DNA of 64,000 bases from Selaginella moellendorffii (taxonomy: Eukaryota > Streptophyta > Lycopodiopsida > Selaginellales > Selaginellaceae): assembly GCF_000143415.4 (NCBI RefSeq), contig NW_003314269.1, positions 1,886,118 through 1,950,117 of the forward strand. The letters run 5' to 3'. The notes under the pieces were generated by a model, which had not been told where the DNA came from, made no database searches, and worked only from the letters and a program-made list of their open reading frames with translations. Both the position numbers and the translations under genes were made by a program. Positions 45,019-57,224 of this stretch are shown here, one piece after another; the stretch's first letter is position 1; each line of letters opens with the position of its first letter.

Positions 45019-48000
45019 AAATTGCTCCGAGGCAACTAATTAAGTGCCAAGACGAAAAATTCTGAATAACTACTTTTGTGAGGTGCAAGTGTGCTATCAC
45101 AATGATATAATTTGGTATTGCTAATTATTTTGTTAGTCTAAAATTAATTGAGAAATAAATCATCAAATGTGTACTTGGCTAGAAGATAAAATTTTTAAGT
45201 GCTATTAATCAAATATTATTGACTTCATTTAAATAACTCATTTATTGTTTTCACTTTCTTGTTCCGGATAAACTCAATCACTCAATATCAACTTATGATA
45301 AATTATTATATTCATTAGCACATTTCCTCTGAGTTAGTTATACTGTAGTTATATTAGTTATTTATAAAAAGTGACTGGAATTGCCAATTATGCATATTTA
45401 TGGAGTATATTCTGAAGACAAAAGTGTTATTTCTATATTTATTAACATTATTTTTTATTTAATAAAATTTCCAATTTATCTTAGAAATTATTATATAATT
45501 ATTAAAATTCAAAGCCAAAATAAACTTTCATATTTGGGGTGTGTTGTGATATAAAGTTTTACATATATATTAAGGATACTGAGATTAAAAATATGATTAA
45601 TTATTTAAAATATTGTGTCACTGTATATTTAAATTATAAACCCTAATTTTATACTCTGATTTGATTGTTGATTCAATTAATAAAAAAACACTACCTTCTT
45701 GATTTGATTTGAAATTAAAATACCACTACATTTAAATTTTACCTTCATATTATACCAATTCTATAATACATTTGTATTAAATTTTATTTTACTTCAATTT
45801 AGACCCCAGTTAAAATGTTCTCAAAATTAAAATTTAATATTTTTATTAAGTGACCCAAGTATTTAAAAAAAGGTTTGTTCCCTTTTGTATATATGTCTAA
45901 TTTATATGATGACAGCTCAAATTCCATGGCAACATGATGGAATTATTCAAAGAGTTGATGAATGAATTTTTTTCTGAAACTCCACCAACAAGATGTTTCA
46001 TTAATTTATAAGGAGATGGTTATTTCAAAAGAGCAAATGTTACAAGCATTATCATTGTTTCATGTATGATAGATGATGCCAGAATAATTCCTTGACACTG
46101 TAAAATTTAAATTTTACTTTATAGTTAAATATAGTTAAAACTATGTGTGCTAAATTTCTTGTGCAAATCATAAATCAATGTAATTAAAAAAATTAAATAT
46201 TTTTATTATGCTAAAGTATTTAGCTAATATAAATTTAGGTAAAATTATATAATAAAGAGTTACTAAAAGATTACTAAGGTATTCATACATTTCATTGTTT
46301 TTATTAAATTCATAAAATTATTTAGGTTTTTCTATATATATATTTTATACATGAATTTAATGTTAATATATATTCATGAACAGATGGATGTATTTTTTTT
46401 AAAAATTATTCATTTTAATTTATCCTCTTTAGTGCAAAAGTTATTTTGTTTATATATTAATAAACTGTTTATTAGGCATGCTAAATGAAAATTTAGTGTT
46501 TTTTTATGAAAATAAAATACATAAAGTAGTTCTCTATACCAGTCTATTTTTTCATTTCATTCCCATACATAATTTATCAAATCAATCAAATTAATTTTGG
46601 AGGTGTTTTAGCATTGTATTTATTATAATTTTAAAAAATAAACTATAAATTCTTTTTAGGATGATAGTAAATAGATTATCTATATAAATATAATATGGTT
46701 ATTAAAATTAAATTAAATAAATTTATCAAAATAATCTATATATATTTGAACTTATATATCTTCTTTTTAATGATATATGTAGTTTTGATCAATATTTAAA
46801 TATAATGTTTTTAATAAACTCTACATCACTAAATACATTTTGGAAACCTCTTGATGTTAATTGAGTAAAAATATAATGTTGCAATAAAAATTTACCATAA
46901 AACTATTTGCAAAATAAATTGTAAATATGACATGTTTTTTTTGTAAGTTTTCTTATGCTTTACATATTAGTTTTTTCTGTGACATCAGTTAAATATTGTA
47001 GCATTTTTTAATCGTATTTATAGTCTTCAATATATAAAATTATGGAATAATTTTCACTCTTTAAAATAATAATAAAATTTATTACTTCTATATTTTAATT
47101 TAATGATTGATCAATAATATACCTTATCTTATTTTTGGATTAGTCTTCATCTCAATTTAATATTTATGTGCCTCTATGTATGTGGCTACTTTATAATTCT
47201 AGATATTTTTGAAAGTGTATTCTATTTATAAACTTTATTTTTTATTTAAACTTTTTTTCATGTATGATTCACTCTAAAATATATTTCTTCTCACCATGTT
47301 TATTTAAACAAAGGTCTAAGTTAAATTTATATAAACACAGTTAATGTATAGTTTTATATCACTATAATTAAGATGATTCTTTTTAGCTACAAATAATCAT
47401 ATTTTGTATATTATTGTTTAATAGTAATGATAATAGTATAAATTTTATATGATAAATGAAAGACCTTATAATTATATTTTCTTTATTATTTAAATCTTTG
47501 ATAGTAGAAACGAAATAATGTTATTTGGCAATATAATTATTAATATAATTTCTTCTCAGAAGTTGAACTCATTATTCTCAAGGAGTTTATTTAAGTTATT
47601 CCTGTGTTATATATTTACCTTTGGTTTTCTATATACATAAATTATTAACTCGTTTCCATCGAAATATGAAATGAGAGTCAAATCTTCACATTGTGGCTTC
47701 TATTAGTCCATTAGTGAATTTGCTAAACAATATCATAAAACAATCAAGATATAGAAACTTTAAAGGCAAAGTGGGTAAAGGTTTTTTTGCTGGATTTAAA
47801 TGAGCTTCCATCGAGCAGCTATGGAAAAGATAAAATCACAAGGACTTAAACACAAGGGTGTTATTACTTTTGCTTGATTGCCCAAAGACAATTTACTATA
47901 ATTTTAATCCCCCAGAAAAGAAGAGATGGCTGTTTCAGCACGGTGAGCCCCAGCAGATAGACAGGAAAGCAGGTCTATGTAAAACTTCCGTAAAACAAAG

Positions 48001-48023
48001 CAATAGAATATTAACATTTCTAA
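45019..48023. other. 3 kb AT-rich intergenic block
   Basis: Very AT-rich, with no frame of note from about 45030 to 47850. No terminal repeats or domain-bearing fragments recognised. Probably old degraded repeat sequence. Confidence 0.5.
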
Positions 48024-48602
48024 TTAACGACAATTTTTCTTCGTGGTTGCTCCTCCTTTGTTCTTAGGCGCAGCTGTACCATCAGATGAAGAAGACTTTT
48101 GTGTTTTCTGCTTTTTCCATTTGAAGATTGCAGCCCTAAAATCATTCATCTTGGCAAGCGAGGTGAGAAAAGGGATGAGCTTGAGCAGCTCCTCATCTTC
48201 ATCGTCACCATTCCCTTTGGAGAAGAAGGGCTTGATGGGCAATGCATTCTCCACATTCTGCTTGAACGTCTCGGGCTTGTCATCCACAACCACGACCCTC
48301 TTCATGTCCCGGCCTAGCAGAGCCGCTGGCTTGATCACAAAATCCACGCATGAATCGCCATACAACCGGTGTGCGATGCTTCCATACTTTCGATCAATCT
48401 CATCCACGATCTTCTCTGCACACTCTCGAGTTCCTGCTGTGAATAGCACAACTTCATACAAATCCTTGACAGCGTGGAGGAATTGATCGAGGCCGGGCCG
48501 TGAGACGCTTCCATCGATCAAAGTGTTGTCAAGATCGAGCACCAGAGTTGGGCGGCCAACCTGAGCGCCAACCTGTGGTGGCAACAAGTTCTCTTGACCC
48601 AT
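48024..48602 (-). CDS. NIF/FCP1-type HAD phosphatase (SCP-like)
   Basis: Single exon, 192 residues. Motif I is DLDNTL (residues 23-28, both catalytic Asp present), motif II lies in VVLFTAGTREC, and motif III is VVVVDDKPETFKQN. This is the FCP1/SCP/TIM50 homology layout, a small protein phosphatase acting on phospho-Ser/Thr, for example of the RNA polymerase II C-terminal domain. The C-terminus is Lys/Ser-rich (KWKKQKTQKSSSSD) and could be a nuclear signal. The substrate cannot be read from sequence. It starts only about 110 bp downstream of the RBOH stop, on the same strand. Confidence 0.88.
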   Translation of the reverse strand: MGQENLLPPQVGAQVGRPTLVLDLDNTLIDGSVSRPGLDQFLHAVKDLYEVVLFTAGTRECAEKIVDEIDRKYGSIAHRLYGDSCVDFVIKPAALLGRDMKRVVVVDDKPETFKQNVENALPIKPFFSKGNGDDEDEELLKLIPFLTSLAKMNDFRAAIFKWKKQKTQKSSSSDGTAAPKNKGGATTKKNCR

Positions 48603-48714
48603 TGTAAGCCCTAATCCTATTTTACCCTACTTTTAAACCCCGGTCATTAAATTAACAATGACGTGGCATTCTGCAGTAACGCCACGTTGCATAAGTGCTG
48701 AGGTGTGGCAACCT

Positions 48715-51700
48715 TTAAAAGCTCTCCTTTCGAAACTCAAACCTGGTGCTGGTTCTCTGCGAGAAGGTCCAGGCGATTCCTTCCAGCTCCTTGGCTGCCG
48801 AGGCCATGCCGCAGTAGAACACGCCGACACGGGCACCGGGATGGTTTGCGGCCAGCCTCGCGAAAACTTTGTTCCAGTTGGGCCGAGCAAAGTGCGTGCG
48901 AACCTGTTTCGCTCGACCGCGTTAGCACCAGGCAGCTAGAAATTCAGAGCGAAAAGGAGAAAAGAGTTTGGCTATACCCGAGTTCCTGAGACAATGTCCA
49001 CGCCACTCTTAGCGTGATGGAGGGCCTGGACGAGCGTTATCAGGGCCGAGCGAGCGTCTCCTTCCTCGTGAACGCACGTCAGATAGTTGTGCATTTCAAT
49101 CACTGCCTGTGGATGCACAAGCATAGCTCAGGAAGACTTAGACAAAAAATTGTGTTGTACCTTGTGATCCATCTCGGCCACCTCGTTCATCACCCCCTTG
49201 AACCACTGGAAGGAGCCTTGTTCCTTGGTCACCCAGTAGAAGTAAGCGTGGCTTGGACAGCGTCGCGGGGACTGCTGGTACTCCGGCTTCCCCGTCTGAG
49301 TGTTGAGCATGTCCCTGAGAATGCTGATAAACGGCGTTGCCCCGATTCCAAGTCCGACAAGGAGCATCACGTCGTATTTGCGGTAATCCTGCGCTGCAGC
49401 TCCGTAAGGTCCATCTATGTAAAGCTTTGGAAATCTGTTCATTCATTCAGTTTGATTGTGCCTTTTGGTTTTCTTTTGAGTAAATTTCACTCATTACCTT
49501 CTGAGTGCGCCTTCGTCACCACTGTCTTCTCCTTGTGCTTCGATCTCCTAATGTCTGTGGTAAGAACTCGAGCACAATCGAGAATCATTGTGCACCTTTG
49601 CGAATGTCCTCATGATCTCTTCCGTCCAGTCCCCCAAGCTGCGAACATGAACACTGAGGTGTTCATCTCCTGGTGCTGACGTGATTGAAAACGGGTGCCT
49701 ACATCGCATACACGTAAACATTGTATCCGAGAAGTTTCAAGGTCTTACCATTCGAATGGCGATATTGAGGGGCATTGAATAAAGATGTACATCCCACTCT
49801 GGTATTTAAAGCCGGGAGGTTTTGTCATGTGAAGAGACAAAACATTTCCGGGAAAAATGGCAGCCTAGAAAACAAACGAGTTCATTGATCTGGTAAGTTA
49901 CAAAAATTTAGTATAATTACCTGTACAATGTCAACCTTGTAAACGCATGCTCTAGATACTCTCAAAAACCGTTCTCCAATGTAAAGAACTGTTGGAACAA
50001 GAATGTACAACCACGTCTATGGAGAAAAAAACATTAGTATATAGACAAATACTGACACACATACCGTTTTCTCTGACCATTTGTGCGTGAGGAAAAGTAA
50101 TGTCGAGTGAACAATCAAGAGAGCGTAGACAATGGCGAATAGATGGTGAGAATACCAGAACACGTTGAACCCGGTAAGTTTGTCAAAGGGTCGGCGGAGC
50201 TTGAGCCTGTTCTTCCTGGCGAGGTTGGTCGCAAGAAGAAACGACACCGCCATCAATATAACCATCGCGATCCCTGTCACGCCTTCGACGGACATGACCA
50301 TGCCCAGCATAGAAGGCTGGCAGCCGTGAAAGTCTCTTCCCAAAGTACGCATGAAAGTCTTCGACTCTGCATTGGCAATCCGGGGGAAGTCACAGGTCAA
50401 ATGAGCTCCTCCGTGAATAAGCACTCCCAAACAAATAGCTCCTGCCACTGTCTGTGTATGAAAACAGTAAACAAAGAAGCTTACAGAAAAAAAGAAATGG
50501 ACTTTTTTACCTTGTGAAAGCTGATGCTGTCATCGAAGGGAATCACTGAGCCGAGCCTGGTAGAGCGGAGCCACGTTATAGTGTTTCTACAAACAGGGAA
50601 AAGGATGAGTGCCATGTTGAGCTTGAGTGTCTCGGCAGCACCTTTGGCCATGCTCACGCAATACCCCATCACTTCAAAGCCGGACCGGTAGCTGTACTGC
50701 ATGGACTTCCACATAAACAGCACGGCCATGGCTCCAAACCACACGCCAACAATCCAGAGTCGACGCCAATCCTCTTGGAAAGCATTCTTGGTGCTGCAAG
50801 CAAGGAACTGTAGCCTCCCCAGCCTTTCGGCGTTACACGGGTGATGGCTCTGGTAGTGCTGCCGGAACGAATCAGCCTCAAAGGCGCGCTTGCTTAATAA
50901 GCTCTCGAGCTGTGATATCTGTGATGAAGATGATCGAGTCGAGTTTGAGTAAAGAATGTAATCGAAGACGAAAAAGAAAAACTTACGCCAACTTCGCCTT
51001 TCTTCTCACGATCCAGTTCTTCCATCAACAATGCCGCGTACTCCTCCGCCTGCTCGTCGAGAATCGAGAGTCGGTTGGCCGACGCGCTCAGAAGGATGGC
51101 CTGAGAGTGATCAACCATAAGCTTTCTTATAGTCTGGAGAAAATAAGAAACTAGCTCGAACGTACACTTTTTAGCTCCGACCCACTGATCTTTCCATCCC
51201 GGTCTCGATCGCATCTGCGAAGCACACGACCGATCGATCACAGGGCATTTCTAGAAAGAAATCCTTACAGATCGAAGAAGATTTGCATCCTCGAGGCGGT
51301 CGTCTTATCTGTGAGATCCATCCAGAGATCCCAGAGCTCATCCTTGCCAATGTCGTGACGATCCTCGACGGCGCTGGTGGTGACGCCCCGGGAGTGCGCT
51401 CTCCGGCGCCGCAAAACGCCCAGGAGCTCCGCGGCAAACTCCTCGCTCTCCGGCATCCCTGCATTGCGATCAAAGAAACCTAATACTCCACAAGAACCAA
51501 GAAAATCGTCCTCTAAATACCAATGCACGCGCCAAATCGGCCAGGCGGGAGCTTTCCATCGCTGCTCGAGAGCTTCTCGAATCGCTCCATCACTCTGTGC
51601 CACACCGCCTCGTCCCCAGCGCTCGCCGTGCGCTTATCGATAAAGCGGAGGCCCTCCAGCGCGCTATTCACATTGTTCCTGGCAGCACTGGCATCCTCGT

Positions 51701-52019
51701 CCTCCACCACCGGCATTACGCGAGCATTGCTCCTAGCCATGGCGCTGCCGGAGCTCTCGCTATCGATCACAAGCTCGACAAATCCCGGCTGATCCACCAG
51801 CGGCTGTTCGTGCGATCCCTCGAAAGATTTTGCCGCCACTTCCTGCTCGTCCGCGCGAGGAATTTCCCCAGGAACACTGCCGCTGCCGCTCGAAATCTCA
51901 TCCTTCCCGGCCGGCATTTGCGAATCGCGAGCGCCGGATTGAGAATTCCGCACCCCCTGCGTGAAGATCGATCCTTGTAGAAAGCCTGGAATGGGGATTT
52001 CTTGCGCGCTTTCATGCAT
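48715..52019 (-). CDS. RBOH: Respiratory burst oxidase homolog (NADPH oxidase)
   Basis: Thirteen exons: 51521-52019, 51269-51458, 51166-51214, 50987-51100, 50511-50918, 50065-50451, 49921-50016, 49749-49864, 49596-49698, 49498-49547, 49161-49434, 48978-49106, 48715-48903. The sum is 2604 nt, 867 residues, every phase consistent. Parts: disordered N-terminus, RBOH N-terminal helix ([10 protein letters not shown]), EF-hand [12 protein letters not shown] (about 232-243), second weaker EF-hand ([15 protein letters not shown]), six transmembrane helices with heme His in [13 protein letters not shown] and [14 protein letters not shown]-binding [16 protein letters not shown]-binding [12 protein letters not shown] and [12 protein letters not shown], and C-terminal FEFRKESF. 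It makes apoplastic superoxide at the plasma membrane, activated by Ca2+ through the EF-hands. It is divergent from a PPR gene, with 453 bp between the start codons. Confidence 0.95.
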
Positions 52020-52954
52020 TGCACTGCAAGGCAGGCGGCAGAGAACTGCGCGCCACCAAACACCAAGATTCCAGAGCGCCGATCGATCGAAGGCGAGAAG
52101 AAAAGGAGTGCCTTTTGATCCAATCTAACAGCGCGCTGGAAGGAACTGACGATCGATCGCGACGGCATACGAACATTTGGGCCTGGCAGAAGAGGAGTAC
52201 ACACACAAAGGAGAGGAGGGAAGCGTTTCTATTTACATTTAAAACCGGTGGGTGGAAATAGGTAGTGATCGATCTTCAAAGCAATGAAATATCGATCGAT
52301 CCATCGCTCCATCGCCTGCCCCGTGTTGGTAGTTCTCTCCCTTTATATCCTTTCTTTCTTCTCATCTTCTTCGCTCTTCTTTAATGTCGGAGAGTTTAAG
52401 TTCTTCCTGGAAGGAAGAATTAGCAGCCATTGGACAGACTTTGGTGCCATTGGAGCCTAGGGTTCTTGGGCGATGCCCACTGATGCCCAGGTATTCGCTG
52501 ATCTCCTCAAATTGTGTGCCCAATCGAAGGATCTCAGCACTGGCAAGCAAATTCACCAGAGGATCATTCACAGCCGCCTTGATCGCAATCGCTACCTTTG
52601 CAATCTTCTCATCGATATGTATGGGAAATGCGGAAGCATCCAAGGCGCGAGATTGGTGTTCCAAGCAATTGACAAGCCCAATCCTTTTACCTGGAACATT
52701 GTCATAGCTGCAAATGCCGCGAATGGGCATTTGGAAGAGGCCCGTAGCCTCTTCGATCGAATGCCCAAAAGAAACTCCGTGTCGTGGAACACGATTATCT
52801 CCGCTTACGCCCAGCACGGCAGATTAGACGATGCCTGCCATCTCTTCGCCCAGATCCCCGATGAGCAGCGCGACGAGATATCCTGGAACGCAATCGTCCA
52901 GGCTTGTGCTCTAAACGGGCGCTTGGATCGAGCGCAGGAGCTATTTTATACGGT
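50628..52954. repeat. Segmental duplication, copy 1
   Basis: The segment from exon 5 of RBOH through the shared promoter into the PPR gene recurs at about 60825-63138 with few differences per hundred bases by eye. In this copy RBOH is intact but the PPR gene is cut: after GAGCGCAGGAGCTATTT the two copies diverge (52954 versus 63138). Confidence 0.85.
52020..52472. promoter_or_regulatory. Shared 5' region of divergent RBOH and PPR genes (copy 1)
   Basis: 453 bp between the two start codons, with several GATCGATC runs (for example near 52085, 52152, 52270, 52292). CTTTATATCC at 52341-52350 gives a TATA-like box about 125 bp upstream of the PPR ATG. Nearly identical to 62219-62664. Confidence 0.5.
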
Positions 52955-52973
52955 GAGGTCTCGTTCGGAGTGA
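52473..52973 (+). pseudogene. PPR gene, truncated copy
   Basis: Starts MPTDAQVFADLLKLCAQSKD and runs through about four PPR motifs (LIDMYGKCGSIQGARLVF, FTWNIVIAANAANGHLEEAR, VSWNTIISAYAQHGRLDDAC, ISWNAIVQACALNGRLDRAQ). It then leaves the duplicated sequence at 52954 and stops at 52971-52973 after only 166 residues. The other copy (62665 onward) continues for at least 279 more residues. PPR proteins bind organelle RNA, one base per motif. Four motifs with a foreign tail are unlikely to be functional. Confidence 0.8.
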
Positions 52974-53083
52974 AGCTCTTGTGCTATGCCGGAGCTGCTA
53001 CACCAAACGTGTAGTGATGCTCCCCTACTGCTTGGAACCTTTAAAATCTACAAGGCAAAAACCCTATTTTGAGGCATAGGGCT

Positions 53084-55262
53084 ATGGAAGGAAAGATTCC
53101 GGTGGTGGGGTGGATGCCATGCGTTGGCGATCGCGTGGCCGAATGGTTCCGCAGCGGCATAGGCTCCAGACTGCTGATGGTTGTGAGGGCAACGTTCTCT
53201 CACTTTGGGCTGGAGCTGGATCATCCCCCGGGTGCGTGGTTCTTTGAAGTCCTGCCCGACTCCACCGTCTCTTCCACTGTGTCGGAGCTCAAGTGGAAGA
53301 TCTGGACTGTGGCCGTCGCACGCGTCCTTGGCGCTACCGTGCCGGATGGCTACTTGCACCTCTTCATCGCGGCCGACTACTTCACGCGCCATAGCCCACA
53401 TCAAGAGCAATCTAGAAATCCTCATCCCCGCCCCGAGTGCTGCACAGGCCGCTGCACGTACGCCCTGACCGACCTCCACCTTGTGAGTGCTTGTTTGGAT
53501 CGTGTAGCAAAGTTTATGGTTTTTCCTTTTTTGCAGCTCGAGGAGGCCACTGATCGGACGCCATCGTCTTTCCCATTGGTCATCACAGATGAATATGTGT
53601 CAGGTAGCTCTTCTTTGGATTCCTCTCAAACTGATTGGTTCCTTTTCCACAGCCATCGTGTCGATATTGTTTCCTTGCACTCTCTCGCCCACTTGCGTTG
53701 CTGATGCCGCTCTCCTGTTCGATGCGAGCGGCAAGGTTTGTGTCGTCGTCTTCACCTGGCTGTTGCTCCAGCTCCAGAGCAACAAGCAGCCGCTGGAATG
53801 GCTCGACGCATTCGAAGCACAGGCTATAGCAGGCGACCGTGGCGGTGGCGGAGCCGGACCCCTGGAAAATCTCTTGCTGCTGTTCCTGAGCAAACAAGCA
53901 CCGCTGAAGGATGAAAAGTTCTCCCCGGCATCCTTGGACGAGCTCAAACGGATACGTTCCTGCATCGAGAACGCGCCCAGGATAGAGTGGAAGTCCATGG
54001 ACATCACCGTCGCTCTGCGCCAGATGTTGGAGGTATGATGATTGACACCGTTTTGATTTGAGAGAGCATTCGAGCTTCTGTGTGGCAGGAGGTGATGGCA
54101 GCGGGAGAAATCCAATGGGACAACCAGATGCGTGCCCGGCTCGAGCAGTGGATCCAAGGCCACTACAACTTCCACCGCGTGGAGCCGCTCTTCCAGGAGT
54201 ACGCAGACGTGAGCGTGCCGATAGCGCGCCTGATCTCTACATGGATGCACACGAGGAAGGGATGCCGCGACCACGCCGAGCTCAAATCCCTGTGCTCGGC
54301 AGCGACATCATCGGAGTCGATTGTGGAGCACATCCAGGCTACGATGAGCCGGGGAAGCAGCGACGAGTGCCGCCAGCTCTGTGACGCGGCTGCCACCGTC
54401 TTTGGCAATGACTACGGTAGCCTTTTCGTGGAGATTTGCGCCAACGTGCAGTGGGATCCATGCCTGACCGCGTGCTCTCTAGAAGAATTCGGGGCGATCA
54501 AGCAGGCAGCCTGGGACGGACTCTTCCGGACTGCGAGCTCCGAAAACACGCTTCGAAGGCACCGTTTCGACGATGGCAGCCGCAACGAGGGCATATGGAG
54601 ACCTCGGATTTCCGACATGATCCTCTACATAGTTTACGTAAGCATGAAAATGATTCCATCCATCGCTTACGAGTTTGCTGCTGCAGCTGATCCTCGAGGA
54701 CTGCTTGGGCGCCAGCGTTGATCGTGAGAGGTGGAAACGAGAGTGTGAGTCTATACAGTGCCTTTCTCTTTGCTCAATCGTGATCCTTTTTGCTTGGATC
54801 GTCACAGGCAAGTCACTGCTGTATACCAGACGTGGGGGGCAGCGCGTGTCCCGCAGTGGAAAAGGGGTTTTTGTTGCGATTAGCAACTCCACCAGAGGAA
54901 TCTGTGAGGCGTTTGCGGCGTGGATCCAGTCTCCAAGCACGCAGAGGGACTTGGGAGCGAGCTCGGATGAGATACGTGATGCCATAAGAGAGGCAGTCGT
55001 CTCGGCTGGTGGAGTGGAGTATGACGAGGAGAGGCAGCAACTCTGGGCCAGGATGCAAGAGCTGCTGGGTGTCACTGGCAACATTTGGATTTGCATGCTT
55101 GCTCGTGCCTATGTGCAGCACGAACACCACTTTGGTGCTTTAAAAAATGCTGCAAATTATTCCGGTGAAGATCTGCCCACAATTGTCCGCAAGCGTTCAG
55201 GCCCAGAAAGTACACCAGGGATCGAAGTTTTCCTCGGCCTCGGCAGCGCTTCCAGGATTTGA
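53084..55262 (+). CDS. Unrecognised six-exon gene, 635 residues
   Basis: Exons 53084-53482, 53537-53603, 53653-54032, 54089-54637, 54687-54744, 54808-55262. Introns are 48-63 bp, phases are consistent and there are no internal stops. It begins MEGKIPVVGWMPCVGDRVAE. No signal peptide is certain. One hydrophobic stretch (VCVVVFTWLLLQLQ) appears near residue 185, and the rest reads as mostly helical and charged (for example DELKRIRSCIENAPRIEWKS, then MRARLEQWIQGHYNFH). I recognise no domain. Consistent splicing and codon phase over 2.2 kb argue for a real, perhaps lineage-specific gene. Confidence 0.7.
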
Positions 55263-56427
55263 GTTTTGCTTTTGCTAGAGAAGTTTTCTTGCAATTGAGA
55301 TTTCTTTCAAAGCCAGGCTAATCTGCTATTTGCTGAAGGAAGCAAAAGGAAGCACACCTTTTCTAGTAGGAGAGTCTGCTGCTAGAATTGATTCGCCCCA
55401 TCCCCAAGAAGTACTGCCACGTCAGCACGCTTGAAGGCTTCACTTGCTATTAATAGGAAGTGAAGCCCTATAGAATTATATAGATAGGACTAATTTTAAA
55501 TAATAATGGTCAAAACTAATTTTGTTAAAATCTTTCTAAACAATAGTAATATTATTTCTATTTTACTTACTTTGGAATGTTAAAACCATTTCTTTTTTGC
55601 TTTTTTAACAAAAGCAAAATAAAACATACCTTAACAACCAAGTATTCAAATGTTTTATCAATTTGTTAAAGGTCAAACACCACATTATCAAATATACATG
55701 CTCCTGGTTATCATCATCATCCTTTTTTAAAAATGTTTACTATTAAAATAGTTTAAGGAAAGGTGTGCTCGTTATGGCAGTTGTATGTTAGAATTAAATA
55801 AATTGTGAAGTTCACATTTCTGATGTTGTGGTTGAAGGGGATGTTATTTCCTCTGATTACTTGTCACAACATTTCCCAGAATTTATATTTATATTAGTGG
55901 TTTTATATACAAACACTAAGGGTAGTTAAGTTTTTCTCTTTAGGTTTTTTAAGTTATGGAAGAGAATGTTGAGAACCGGGAAATTTGGAAGTTTCAAAAG
56001 AATAGCAGATGTTAATACTTCTGCCCCACATCACATGGAGAGGCAAAGGGCATAACATTTATTTATGACAGATGACAGATGACACGTGCAAGTTCATCGG
56101 TATCGACAAAATATCTACCAGACATGGCAACACTTCCAAGGTCCCAAAGAATGTCATCATGGTGACATCCAAATGCATGGCACAATCTCGGATTTTCATC
56201 CTGTTAAACCACAGTTCCACATAAACATAAGAACATTCCCAGCGCTTTCAGACCTATAGTACAGGATAAATACTTCTCCATGTGCCCTCCGCCCCCGCCG
56301 GGCGGCCTCATCGTGCTCGCTCGGGCACGTGCGCGGGACTGCACACGGAGGTCTCCACTATAACGATGAAGACAAGTAAGGTGATAGCACGAACTTTGTT
56401 AGCAAAGCCAGGCATGTGGTTATAATG
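55263..56427. other. Intergenic, no gene seen
   Basis: AT-rich from 55480 to 56250. A GC-rich stretch of about 60 bp (56285-56350, CCCCCGCCGGGCGGCC) precedes the solo LTR. No frame of note. Confidence 0.5.
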
Positions 56428-56769
56428 TGTAAGCGACTAAATTTTCCATTCTACTTTAGTCACTTAACCACACCTCCGACCACTTGGAGGAGTCTCATTC
56501 ACAACCTCCATAAGTCCAATCTAGGACTTGGGACTTGCTAGCCCCAAGAATGGCATCCATGCCACTCAACATTTGCACTTGGTCCAAGTGCTCCACGTGT
56601 CCGATCCCATGACCGACACTCAAAGGTACCACCGACATAGCAGCCCGTTGTAAGCAACTAAAGGGAACGACTTGAGAAACGGTCCATGGGGTTCAAATAT
56701 AGAGGGAAAGGGCCCATGAATAAGAGTGCACCCCCTTTTCCAATCGGTTAAGGGTCTTGGGATAGTTGG

Positions 56770-56825
56770 AGTTAAGCGTCCTTGGGTTTGAATAGTACTG
56801 GGCTGGGTGACCTCCCGGGAAGTCC
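56770..56825 (+). other. 5S rRNA-derived segment in left TRIM LTR
   Basis: AGTTAAGCGTCCTTGGG, then TAGTACTGGGCTGGGTGACC, then GGGAAGTCC. This follows plant 5S rRNA from about base 50 to 105 with roughly eight changes, and covers the A-box, intermediate element and C-box of the RNA polymerase III internal promoter. Confidence 0.85.
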
Positions 56826-57168
56826 AAACTCAGGAGCTTACATTTGGTATCAGAGCGGTCTCGGGTCCGACTCTGTTGGTTGGCTAAGGGAATCACACCA
56901 CGTGTTGATTGACATCTGGCTGGTCCAATTTGCTCCCGCTGGGCTCGACCCGAGGGGTAGGGTGTCAAGAGAGCGGGGCTCTCGGGAGAGCTGCGGCTCT
57001 CAGCTTCCGTTCACGAGGGCGTGAACTTGCAGGGAAGCGTGGTGGATTGTAAGCAACCAAAGGGAACGACTTGAGAGACAGTCCATGGGGTTCAAATATA
57101 GAGGGAAAGGGCCCATGAATAAGAGTGCACCCCCTTTTCCAATCGGTTAAGGGTCTTGGGATAGTTGG

Positions 57169-57224
57169 AGTTAAGCGTCCTTGGGTTTGAATAGTACTGG
57201 GCTGGGTGACCTCCCGGGAAGTCC
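57169..57224 (+). other. 5S rRNA-derived segment in right TRIM LTR
   Basis: Identical to the segment in the left LTR (offset 399 bp). None of the three LTR differences falls within it. Confidence 0.85.

Noticed and set aside
51166-51214. A frameshift in RBOH exon 3 that would make the gene a pseudogene
   Set aside because: The first apparent donor (GTGTAC) breaks the frame, but a second donor two bases on (GTACGT) restores EF-hand and downstream frame with the expected length.
52384-52472. Upstream ATG (MSESLSSSWKEEL) as start of the PPR gene
   Set aside because: 89 bp upstream and out of frame with the PPR motifs; no splice site restores the frame.
56770-56825. Functional 5S rRNA gene
   Set aside because: Only the 3' half of 5S is present and it sits inside both LTRs of a TRIM, so it is a captured Cassandra segment.
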